From Candidatus Doudnabacteria bacterium RIFCSPHIGHO2_01_48_18 (GTDB taxonomy: Bacteria; Patescibacteriota; Doudnabacteria; UBA920; 2-01-FULL-46-14), in contig MFEF01000021.1 in assembly GCA_001777515.1 (NCBI GenBank), forward strand, positions 1 through 32,730: a DNA stretch of 32,730 bases. Reading direction: 5' to 3'. This document shows positions 1 to 8,342 of the stretch, in pieces. Each line of letters starts with the position of its first letter. Position 1 is the first letter of the stretch. Position numbers and translations under genes: made by a program. Under the pieces are notes generated by a model. It did not search any database and had not been told where the DNA came from. It was given only the letters and a program-made list of their open reading frames with translations.

Positions 1-97
1 CGGAAAATTCCCCCCGCGAAAATTCGGAAAGGCGGCGGCCTGTACTGAGCGACTTGTCCTGAGTTAATCGAAGGAAGTCGAAGTGAGCCGCACCGCT
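1..97. repeat. Left arm of a perfect 97-bp inverted repeat (may extend beyond the window start)
   Basis: CGGAAAATTCCCCCCGCG...GTGAGCCGCACCGCT is the exact reverse complement of 864..960. Confidence 0.97.
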
Positions 98-176
98 CAA
101 AACCGCAAAAGAACTCGGAGAAAAACATCGGCTCGAACCATATTTTAATTTTGGGGGAAGAAAAATTTTTAATCAT

Positions 177-833
177 ATGAGTCAGAAAAATATTATCTTG
201 ATAATTGTGGTAGTTGTTATTATTGGTGGGATTAGTTATTTTGCTTTAGTTAAAAAACCGCAACCAATAGTTCAAGTTCAGCAATCGCCTAATCAAAACA
301 CACCCACGCCAACACCAGAAAATAAAATTGCAGCTTGGAAAACATATAAAAATCAGCAATTCGGATTTGAGTTTAAGTATCCGGAGACTTACGAAGTTGT
401 AGTTGAGACTAATCGTAGTTTGGGTCATGGATTATTTTTTGTTGGGCTTCGACCAAAGAGTTGGACTGACACAGAACAGTTCAAGTCCTATGATGAATCT
501 GCTACTCTATTAGGAATTTGGGTTGATGTCATGAGTTTCAACGAAGCCGCAACACAAGCTGGATTTGAGAAACAAAATGGTAATTGGGTTTTATTGGGTA
601 GACAAGGAATTCTCGGTGAAGCTAAAGAAATAACTGTACAAAAGTGGAAGGGATTATCAGGTATTACTTCGGTTGGTTCTTTTCAAAAAGGTGGTGGTTA
701 TGCTGGCCTTGAAGATAGTGGTCGAGCAATTATCAATCGGGATAATGATTTGTCTGCTTTCTTCGAAATGACACCTTTAATTTCAGAGGAAGTTTTTAAT
801 AATCTAATTTCGACCTTTAAATTTTTGAATTAA
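177..833 (+). CDS. Membrane-anchored/secreted protein with a PsbP-like 'FGFEFKYPETY' segment; sits inside the inverted repeat
   Basis: 218 aa ORF, N-terminal TM helix, Pro/Thr linker, then globular domain; visibly AT-richer than neighbours. Confidence 0.8.
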   Translation: MSQKNIILIIVVVVIIGGISYFALVKKPQPIVQVQQSPNQNTPTPTPENKIAAWKTYKNQQFGFEFKYPETYEVVVETNRSLGHGLFFVGLRPKSWTDTEQFKSYDESATLLGIWVDVMSFNEAATQAGFEKQNGNWVLLGRQGILGEAKEITVQKWKGLSGITSVGSFQKGGGYAGLEDSGRAIINRDNDLSAFFEMTPLISEEVFNNLISTFKFLN

Positions 834-863
834 TTTGCCGCCAAAGAAAAACTTGAAATTGTC

Positions 864-960
864 AGCGGTGCGGCTCACTTCGACTTCCTTCGATTAACTC
901 AGGACAAGTCGCTCAGTACAGGCCGCCGCCTTTCCGAATTTTCGCGGGGGGAATTTTCCG
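864..960. repeat. Right arm of the perfect 97-bp inverted repeat
   Basis: Exact reverse complement of 1..97. Confidence 0.97.
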
Positions 961-1012
961 GAAAAAATGCGTTCGGACTAATTCAAGAATACTGCATAGG
1001 TAACGGCAGAAT

Positions 1013-1792
1013 CTAGTTTCTCGCGACTACCAAGCCCCAGATTTCCGCGGGCGCAAATTGTTTTAAGGTCAGCGCGCATTCGTTAAGAGTTGCGCCCGTG
1101 GTAGCGACATCATCAATGAGAAGAATCTTCCGTCCTCTCAGTTTTTCCCCGTCGAACCGCGGGTCAACCGCAAACGTATTTTTTATATTCTCGAGGCGCG
1201 CATCGCGGGTAAGTTCAACCTGGCGCGTGGTATTTTTGGTTTTGGAAAGGAGCGCGGTCATTTCCATGCCCAGATTTTTTGCCAGCTGGCTGGCTATTTC
1301 CATGGATTGATTAAAACCGCGAAATCGGAACCTGCTCGCATGAATCGGAACAGCAACAACGATGCTTTGCGCGAAATAATCCACAAGGTCATTGTTTGCC
1401 AAAAAATCGGCCATGAGCAGCGCTAAAGTTTTACTGATATCTTTAACCGAGTTATATTTCAAATGCCAGATCAGATTGCGGACGGCAGGAGCGCGGTATT
1501 CTGCGGCAATCATGAGCCCGGTGAGTCCAATCTTTTTACTCTGGCATTCAGAATGAATTTGTCCAAGTGGAGAATTTTTACCGCATACCAGGCAGCGGTG
1601 GATCGGCGCCTCGATTAACGTTTGGCAAGCAAGACACAAATACCAACCTTCCCGGCCGCAACCTTGGCAAAAAACAGGGAAGATGAGATCAATGCCGCCA
1701 GAAATAACTCGCCCTAACGCTTTGAGCGCGTTAGTGCGCGCGAGATTTCTAACAGAGTCAAGCAATAACTCTGGAGGAAATTTTAACTTCAA
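1013..1792 (-). CDS. comF: ComF-like phosphoribosyltransferase
   Basis: Cys pairs (CQGC..CLAC, CLVCG) and PRTase motif 'ILLIDDVATTGATL'. Confidence 0.9.
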   Translation of the reverse strand: MKLKFPPELLLDSVRNLARTNALKALGRVISGGIDLIFPVFCQGCGREGWYLCLACQTLIEAPIHRCLVCGKNSPLGQIHSECQSKKIGLTGLMIAAEYRAPAVRNLIWHLKYNSVKDISKTLALLMADFLANNDLVDYFAQSIVVAVPIHASRFRFRGFNQSMEIASQLAKNLGMEMTALLSKTKNTTRQVELTRDARLENIKNTFAVDPRFDGEKLRGRKILLIDDVATTGATLNECALTLKQFAPAEIWGLVVARN

Positions 1793-4241
1793 GGGTTTTT
1801 TTGCCTCTCCGGGGCGATGAGGAAATAGTCAATTCAATAATTTGTCCTGATTTCAATTTGCCCGCGATAATCTTTTTGGCAATCAAATCCTCCACGAACT
1901 CCTGAATATTCTTGCGGATTTTTCTGGCTCCTTGCTCGGCATCGAAGCTTGTTTCGGCCAAATAAGTAAAAACGTTTTCCGACACAAGCAAATTTATGCC
2001 AAGCTCTCTGAGATGCAGTTTTAAATTTTCGAGCTCAAGCCTGGCAATCTTTTTTAAATCATCGGGTTTCAGCGGCTCGAACACGAGGATTTTATCAATG
2101 CGGTTGAGAAATTCAGTGCGGAAATGAGATTTTACCGCATCCATGACCGAGGCTGTGGCCTTTCGCATATCGAGCGCCGCTTTTTGGTTTTGGCCAAAGC
2201 CAAATTCTGCCGCAGCTTTGTTGAAAGCGCCAAGGCCGAGGTTCGAGGTCATAATGATGAGAGTATTGCGGAAATTGACGGTTTTGCCGGCAGCGTCCGT
2301 GAGTTGGCCTTCTTCGAGAATCTGCAGCAAAAGGTTGAACACATCAGTATGGGCTTTTTCAATTTCATCGAACAGTACGACCGAATAAGGTCTTCGGCGC
2401 ACAATTTCTGTGAGCCGGCCTCCTTCCTCAAACCCGACGTAGCCGGCCGGCGCGCCTATGAGCCTCGCGACATTGTGCCGTTCCATTAGTTCGGACATAT
2501 CAATCCGCACCAAGGCTTTTTCGCTCCCGAATAGCTCTTTGGCCAGAAGCTTGGCCAGCAGAGTTTTTCCCACGCCGGAAGGGCCTAGAAACATGAAAGA
2601 ACCGAATGGCCGCACCGCAGCAGAGATTCCTGCGCGAGATCGCCTGATGGCGGAGGCGATTTCGGCGAGGGCCGCGTCTTGGCCGACGATTTTCGTTTTC
2701 ATTTTCTTTTCCAGATTTATGAGCTGCGCCCGATCTTTCTTGAGCAGAGTACTTACGGGTATGCCGGTTATGCGCGCGACTGAAGCGGCGATGTGCGGCC
2801 CCGTGATCTCCAGGGTCCCTGTAGAGGGGAGCTTTTTTTTACCCAGATCGTCCTGATACTTCATGAGCAAGCCCTCTTGGCTGCGGATAGCAGCCGCCTG
2901 CTCAAAGTTGCGATTCAAGACAGCCTGTTTTTTCTTGGAGCCAAGCTCTGCGAGGTCCTGTTCAATGTTCATTCTCACAGGGCTGGGATGTTTTTGATCA
3001 TGAAGCATTTTGTGATAGGCCGCTGTTTCGTCAACAAGATCGATGGCTTTATCGGGCAGAAAGCGATCAGTAATATAGCGGACCGAAAGTTTTACCGCTT
3101 CATTCAGAGCGTCATCGGAAATTTTTACCTCATGGTGGCGTTCATAATGCGGGCGGAGTCCTTTCAGGATTTCGAGGGTTTCTGTGTGGTCTGGTTCCCT
3201 GACGTGAATAGGCTGGAACCGTCGCTCTAGGGCAGGGTCTGATTCGATGTGTTTTTTGTATTCCCCAAAAGTCGTCGCGCCGATCGCTCTGATTTCTCCG
3301 CGAGCCAGGGCCGGCTTTAGGATATTTGCCGCATCAAGGCTGCCAGCCGTCGCGCCCGCACCCACCAGAGTGTGAAGCTCATCAATAAACAAAATGACGT
3401 CGCCGGCATCTTTTATTTCTTCAAGGACCTGTTTGAGCCGGTTTTCAAATTCACCGCGAAACATGCTACCCGCGACCATGAGCGCGAGATCGAGGGCAAG
3501 GATCCTTTTGCCGGCGAGGCTACGCGAGACTTTTTTTTCCCGGATAGCCAAAGCAAGTCCTTCCACAATCGCTGTTTTGCCGACGCCCGGTTCGCCAATC
3601 AGAACCGGATTGTTTTTATGCCTGCGGTTCAAAATACTGATGAGCCGCTCGACTTCATCTTTGCGGCCAATGAGCGGATCAATCTGACCGTTTTTGGCCC
3701 TGGCTGTCAGGTCAGCGGTGAAAAAATTTAATGCTCCAGCCCCTGCATTCATCTCTTCCTGGATTTTCGGCGATTCGCGGACGATTGGTTCGGGGAATTT
3801 GGAAACGTTTTCAAAAATTGACAGCAAGTTCTTTTTTATTTCAGCCGGAGAGATTTTCAGGGTGCTGAGAATCTGCTGTGCCTCGTTTGGTTCGCTATCC
3901 ACGATGCCATACAAAAAATGCTCCGTGCCAATGAACTGATACTGATATTTGGAAGCGATGATGGCGGCTTTTTCCAGGCAGGCTTTTAGTTCGGGTGAAA
4001 TTTTGGCCAGAGGAATAAGCGTTTGCTTGCGCCGCCTAGCGAGCTCCAGCCTCAGGACTTCTTCGTTGATTTTGTTTTTCAATATCACTTCTGAAGCAAA
4101 CGAGCTGAACTCTGAAACTATGCCGAACAAAAGGTGCTCGGTTCCAGTGTAGTTGTATTCCAGTTCGCGGGCAATATTTTGCGCGGTTTTTAGCGCGTTC
4201 TTGGCGCGGCTCGAGAATTTGTCGTTTATAAAGTCGATCAC
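1758..4241 (-). CDS. clpC: ATP-dependent Clp protease ATP-binding subunit ClpC
   Basis: Clp_N repeats (TEHLLFGIV), two Walker A ([16 protein letters not shown]), UVR-like middle region; GTG start. Confidence 0.95.
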   Translation of the reverse strand: MIDFINDKFSSRAKNALKTAQNIARELEYNYTGTEHLLFGIVSEFSSFASEVILKNKINEEVLRLELARRRKQTLIPLAKISPELKACLEKAAIIASKYQYQFIGTEHFLYGIVDSEPNEAQQILSTLKISPAEIKKNLLSIFENVSKFPEPIVRESPKIQEEMNAGAGALNFFTADLTARAKNGQIDPLIGRKDEVERLISILNRRHKNNPVLIGEPGVGKTAIVEGLALAIREKKVSRSLAGKRILALDLALMVAGSMFRGEFENRLKQVLEEIKDAGDVILFIDELHTLVGAGATAGSLDAANILKPALARGEIRAIGATTFGEYKKHIESDPALERRFQPIHVREPDHTETLEILKGLRPHYERHHEVKISDDALNEAVKLSVRYITDRFLPDKAIDLVDETAAYHKMLHDQKHPSPVRMNIEQDLAELGSKKKQAVLNRNFEQAAAIRSQEGLLMKYQDDLGKKKLPSTGTLEITGPHIAASVARITGIPVSTLLKKDRAQLINLEKKMKTKIVGQDAALAEIASAIRRSRAGISAAVRPFGSFMFLGPSGVGKTLLAKLLAKELFGSEKALVRIDMSELMERHNVARLIGAPAGYVGFEEGGRLTEIVRRRPYSVVLFDEIEKAHTDVFNLLLQILEEGQLTDAAGKTVNFRNTLIIMTSNLGLGAFNKAAAEFGFGQNQKAALDMRKATASVMDAVKSHFRTEFLNRIDKILVFEPLKPDDLKKIARLELENLKLHLRELGINLLVSENVFTYLAETSFDAEQGARKIRKNIQEFVEDLIAKKIIAGKLKSGQIIELTISSSPRRGKKTLEVKISSRVIA

Positions 4242-4314
4242 CCCATTAGAAATCCTGTATTAATCATTAACCCATTGTCCCGCCATCCTGTTAAAACCGG
4301 GATTTCTAACGGGG
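4241..4314. promoter_or_regulatory. Inverted repeat overlapping the clpC GTG start (14/15 bp arms)
   Basis: CCCCATTAGAAATCC (4241-4255) vs GGATTTCTAACGGGG (4300-4314); clpC start codon is the complement of 4239-4241. Confidence 0.7.
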
Positions 4315-4400
4315 CAAGTGTTATTATTATACTATGAACCCCGTTTGAAATGTCTAGTGGGATGATCGGGGAGCGTATTTAACTATTTATTTCTAACTGG

Positions 4401-4937
4401 GTGAATGAGAAGGTTTACGAAAAAGCCATACGATTTTTATCGATGCGCCTGCATACGACTGGCGAACTCCACCAAAAGCTCCGCCGGAAAGGTTTCGACG
4501 ACGAAGTCATTATTCCCGTGCTCAAACGGCTTGAGGAGCTCGATTTTTTAAATGATCAGCGCTTCGCGGAGATTTTTATCGATAACCTGAAACGGTTCAA
4601 AGATTGGGGTTATTTTGGGATTCGTTCCAAACTCGCGGCTCGCCAGATCCCGCATCAGCTGGCCGTGAAAGCCATGGCGGAGTTTTTCACGGCAGCCGAC
4701 GAGCTTGCCGTGGCAAAAAAATTATTTTCGAAAATAAATCCAGCACCTTCCTGTCGGGGTATTGCACCCCGCAGGAAGGCTATATTGAGCCATTCATCCC
4801 CGCAGCAAGCTGCGGGGTATTCTGGAAGGTGCTGGATAAAAAAACGCCCGGTAACGCGTGAAAAATTGCTGCGGGCTTTTTCTTCGAGGGGTTTTAGAAC
4901 TGAGGTTATCCGAGAGATTTTGCGCGAGGAAACCTAG
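4401..4937 (+). CDS. recX: RecX-family regulatory protein with a palindrome-encoded insert
   Basis: RecX-like repeats 'LHTTGELHQKLRRKGFDDEVIIPVLKRLEELDFLNDQRFAE' and C-terminal 'KLLRAFSSRGFRTEVIREILRE'. Confidence 0.85.
   Translation: MNEKVYEKAIRFLSMRLHTTGELHQKLRRKGFDDEVIIPVLKRLEELDFLNDQRFAEIFIDNLKRFKDWGYFGIRSKLAARQIPHQLAVKAMAEFFTAADELAVAKKLFSKINPAPSCRGIAPRRKAILSHSSPQQAAGYSGRCWIKKRPVTREKLLRAFSSRGFRTEVIREILREET
4738..4837. repeat. 100-bp compound palindromic element inside the recX reading frame
   Basis: ATCCAGCACCTTCC / GGAAGGTGCTGGAT outer arms with two inner hairpins, including CCCCGCAGCAAGCTGCGGGG. Confidence 0.9.
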
Positions 4938-5839
4938 CCACCCATGCTGCGCAATCGGCGGATCCTTTCGGCAGCTGGCGGGTGAGTGTTGAACAAGCCC
5001 GCGAACCAGCCGATAGAGTCGTGATGATTTTTCAGGGGATTGGCAATGTAGAGGTGGGCTGTGGCTTTGTTCGCTGCTTCGAGGGGTTCAGTGTCTCCGG
5101 AGATTTTTTCCAACGCTGAAGCAAGGCCCTCAGGGTAGCGCGTTAGCAGTGTCCCGGAAGCATCAGCAAGGTATTCGCGCTTGCGAGATATTGCGAGCTG
5201 GATCAGGGTGGCAATAACAGGGGAGAGAATAGCAAGAACTATGCCGAGCGCCATGAACAGCAGTTGCGCTTGGCCGCCGTTGCGCGACCGCCCAAAGCGA
5301 ACCCGAAGACCAACCCGAAGAAAAAAATCCGCAAGCAAAGTCAAGACTCCGACGAGAATTACCACCATAGTCATCAGGCGGATATCATAGTTGCCGATGT
5401 GAGAAAGTTCATGGGCTACAACCCCTTCAATCTCGGTTCGATTCAATCGCTGGAGGATGCCGGTCGTAAACACCACGACCGCGTTCTCCGGATTCCTTCC
5501 GGTGGCGAACGCGTTCATGGCCGTATCCTCGATTATATAAATTTTTGGCGTTGGAAGACCGGCGGTGATTGCCAGATTTTCTACAAGATTGTAAAGATAT
5601 GGATTCGCAGCTCTGTCCACTAGTTTTGCTCCGGATAGGGAAAGAGTTATGTTTGCGCTGAAATAGTAGCTCACGAGAGCATAAATTACGCTGAAGGCTA
5701 CCGCTGCATAAAGGATCTCAAGCGCGCCATAGGCCCTGCTGAACACAAATCCCAGGACAGAAATCAGGACCAAAAACGCGCCCAGGAGCAGCGCGGTTTT
5801 GATTTTGTTTCCGGTGATGTGTTCGTAAACAATCGCCAT
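4934..5839 (-). CDS. htpX: HtpX-like membrane metalloprotease (M48)
   Basis: HEXXH in 'VAHELSHIGNYDIRL', TM helices, 'SRKREYLADASG'. Confidence 0.93.
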   Translation of the reverse strand: MAIVYEHITGNKIKTALLLGAFLVLISVLGFVFSRAYGALEILYAAVAFSVIYALVSYYFSANITLSLSGAKLVDRAANPYLYNLVENLAITAGLPTPKIYIIEDTAMNAFATGRNPENAVVVFTTGILQRLNRTEIEGVVAHELSHIGNYDIRLMTMVVILVGVLTLLADFFLRVGLRVRFGRSRNGGQAQLLFMALGIVLAILSPVIATLIQLAISRKREYLADASGTLLTRYPEGLASALEKISGDTEPLEAANKATAHLYIANPLKNHHDSIGWFAGLFNTHPPAAERIRRLRSMGG

Positions 5840-6396
5840 TAGAATTCGACCTTAACCGGTTGTCCTTCCGCGCCTTTTTCGTCGATATCGAAAAATTCGT
5901 TCGGCTCAAATTTTAGCATCGAGGCGATCATATTGGTAGGGAAGACCTGAAGCTTGGTGTTGAAATCTCGAACATTGCCGTTATAGAAGCGGCGCGCAGC
6001 CTGGATTTTGTTTTCCGTGTCAGTCAAATCATTTTGCAGGCTCAGGAAATTTTGATTGGCTTTCAGATCCGGATAGGCCTCGGCGACCGCGAACAAGGAT
6101 TTCAGCGCGCCGGTTAGCATGTTTTCTTTTGCCAATTTGTCATGTGGATTGGTCGCTCCCATTGCCGCAGACCGCGCTTGGGTGACTTTGTCGAAGACTT
6201 GATTTTCGTGAGCAGCATAGCCTTTGACTGCGCTGACCAGGTTAGGGATGAGATCATATCTTCGTTTCAACTGCACCTCGATATCGCTCCAGGCTTCCTG
6301 GACGCGATTTCGCGAGCGAATTAGGCCGTTGTAAGTGGCGATTAGCCATAGCGCCACGGCGGCTAACGCTATCAAAATAATGGTGGTTGCTGTCAT
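5839..6396 (-). CDS. lemA: LemA family protein
   Basis: 'YNGLIRSRNRVQEAWSDIEVQLKRRYDLIPNLVSAVKGYAAHE'; adjacent to htpX. Confidence 0.95.
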   Translation of the reverse strand: MTATTIILIALAAVALWLIATYNGLIRSRNRVQEAWSDIEVQLKRRYDLIPNLVSAVKGYAAHENQVFDKVTQARSAAMGATNPHDKLAKENMLTGALKSLFAVAEAYPDLKANQNFLSLQNDLTDTENKIQAARRFYNGNVRDFNTKLQVFPTNMIASMLKFEPNEFFDIDEKGAEGQPVKVEF

Positions 6397-6465
6397 GTTT
6401 TGGGTCCTTTTTTAATGCTTGTGGTCCTTAATGCTTTAAGTTTATACTATTAGCTAGGAGTGTCA

Positions 6466-6570
6466 ATTTACCCACCAAAATTTCTGGTGGAGTTAGAAAC
6501 AGGCCGGTATTATTATTTCTGAGGTTATTCATGAGTAAAATAATTAAACAAGAAATTTAGGTGGGTAAAT
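6466..6570 (+). promoter_or_regulatory. gatC leader: 20-nt inverted repeat (19/20) sequestering RBS/start, plus a competing local hairpin
   Basis: ATTTACCCACCAAAATTTCT (6466-6485) vs AGAAATTTAGGTGGGTAAAT (6551-6570); CCACC..GGTGG alternative at 6472-6490. Confidence 0.7.
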
Positions 6571-6850
6571 GATAAAAAAAGAAGAAGTCGCTTATATCGC
6601 CAAGCTGGCCAGAATCGAACTCACGGATGAGGATCTGGTCAAATACCGCACAGATTTAAACAAGATCTTGGGATACATCGAGGTACTCAAAACCGTTGAC
6701 ACGGAAGGAGTAGAGCCCCTCGCCCAGGTTACTGGACTCGAAAATGTGTATCGCGCCGACGAGGTAAACACAGCCGATATCGCAGACGAGCTATTGTCTA
6801 GCGCGCCAGAGACATCCGGACGTTTTATCAAGGTCAAGAAAGTCCTCTGA
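6569..6850 (+). CDS. gatC: Asp/Glu-tRNA(Asn/Gln) amidotransferase subunit C
   Basis: 'YIAKLARIELTDEDLVKYRTDLNKILGYIEVLKTVDTEGVEPLAQV'. Confidence 0.96.
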   Translation: MIKKEEVAYIAKLARIELTDEDLVKYRTDLNKILGYIEVLKTVDTEGVEPLAQVTGLENVYRADEVNTADIADELLSSAPETSGRFIKVKKVL

Positions 6851-6852
6851 AT

Positions 6853-8340
6853 ATGGATTTAAGTTTCGCGACTATCACCGAGCTTCGATCCGGACTCGAT
6901 AAGAAAAAATTTTCCGCGGTGGAATTGGCGCGGCATTTTTTGGATCGTATAAAAAATCATGACAAAAAACTGAACGCTTTTATTACTGTAACCGAGGAAG
7001 CTGCGCTCGAGCAGGCAAAGCGCGCTGACAAATCTATTGCTGATGAAAAACAAACTCTGCTGACAGGTATTCCGTACGCGGCCAAAGATTTATTTGTCAC
7101 CAAGGGCATAAAAACCACGGCCGCTTCAAAAATTTTGGAAAACTATGTGCCGCCGTTCGACAGTACTGTAGTCTCGAAGCTGCAGAAATCCGGGGCTGTG
7201 CTGCTCGGCAAAACCAACCTAGACCAATTCGCGCATGGTTCATCCACGGAAACTTCATACTATGGTCCGTCCCGTAATCCCTGGGATTTGGACAGAATTC
7301 CGGGCGGTTCGTCCGGCGGCAGCGCCGCAGCCGTGGCGGCCGGCCTCGCGCCTTTGGCTTTGGCCACGGAAACTGGAGGATCGATTCGACAGCCAGCGAG
7401 CCTTTGCGGCATTTCTGGCTGGAAGCCAACTTATGGCCAGGTCTCAAGGTACGGAGTCATTGCCATGTCTTCGTCGATGGATAGCATGGGCACCGTCGCG
7501 AGGACCGTGGAGGATCTGGCGATGAGCGCCGAAATCATCGCGGGTATAGATCCCAAGGATGCCACCTCTGCTAAAGCGCGTACTCATGAATGGTCGCAGA
7601 TGCTGGATCGTGATCTGAAGCGACTGCGAATTGGCGTACCGCAGGAATATTTTGTTCCCGGAATTGAAAAGGATGTAGAAACCAGCGTACGGCAGGCAGT
7701 CGAAGATTTGAAAACACTCGGACCGGAAATAATCGAAGTTTCGCTTCCTTTCAGCGCCTATGGCTCAATGGTTTACGCCATTGTCACTTCATCAGAGGTC
7801 AGCTCAAACCTTTCGCGTTATGACGGTATTCGCTACGGACACGTAACATCTGAGGCAAATAATATTTTTGAGGTCTACGCGAAATCCCGCGCTGAGGGTT
7901 TCGGGCCGGAAGCAAAGCGCCGGGTCATGACTGGCACATACGCGCTATCTGCCGGCTACCGCGAGGCATATTACCTCAAGGCACAGAAGGTGCGGCGTTT
8001 GATTGTAAATGAGTTCAACGAAGTTTTTAAAAAAGTAGATATTTTGCTTTGCCCGTCGACTCCCAACTTTGCTCCAAAAATCGGCACCGCTGCCGACAAT
8101 CCCTTGTTTGGTTACATTTCAGACCAGCTCAACATCCCCGGTTCTCTGGCTGGTTTGCCTGCGCTTAGCGTGCCGTGCGGCTTCGGTAAACCGAAAAAAG
8201 AAAAAAACAAAGCGGAGCTGCCGGTGGGATTGCAGATCATCGGGCCGCAGTGGGGAGAGGGTCTTGTTTTTCAGGTCGGACACGCTTATCAAAAAATCAC
8301 TGCCTGGCACAATGCCAAGCCGAAAGCATTTACTATCTAG
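6853..8340 (+). CDS. gatA: Asp/Glu-tRNA(Asn/Gln) amidotransferase subunit A
   Basis: Amidase signature 'GSSGGSAAAVAAGLAPLALATETGGSIRQPAS'. Confidence 0.98.
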   Translation: MDLSFATITELRSGLDKKKFSAVELARHFLDRIKNHDKKLNAFITVTEEAALEQAKRADKSIADEKQTLLTGIPYAAKDLFVTKGIKTTAASKILENYVPPFDSTVVSKLQKSGAVLLGKTNLDQFAHGSSTETSYYGPSRNPWDLDRIPGGSSGGSAAAVAAGLAPLALATETGGSIRQPASLCGISGWKPTYGQVSRYGVIAMSSSMDSMGTVARTVEDLAMSAEIIAGIDPKDATSAKARTHEWSQMLDRDLKRLRIGVPQEYFVPGIEKDVETSVRQAVEDLKTLGPEIIEVSLPFSAYGSMVYAIVTSSEVSSNLSRYDGIRYGHVTSEANNIFEVYAKSRAEGFGPEAKRRVMTGTYALSAGYREAYYLKAQKVRRLIVNEFNEVFKKVDILLCPSTPNFAPKIGTAADNPLFGYISDQLNIPGSLAGLPALSVPCGFGKPKKEKNKAELPVGLQIIGPQWGEGLVFQVGHAYQKITAWHNAKPKAFTI

Positions 8341-8342
8341 AT

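Noticed and set aside
2124-4152. Many + strand ORFs antisense to clpC (2124..2489, 2458..2856, 2793..3230, 3372..3731, 3694..3939 and others)
   Set aside because: Shadow ORFs of a well-conserved gene; low-complexity, non-protein-like translations.
4241-4314. CIRCE/HrcA operator at clpC
   Set aside because: Arms (TTAGAAATCC) do not match TTAGCACTC-N9-GAGTGCTAA and the spacer is far too long.
6466-6570. T-box riboswitch upstream of gatCAB
   Set aside because: No AGGGTGGNACCGCG-type T-box sequence or Stem I features; leader too short.
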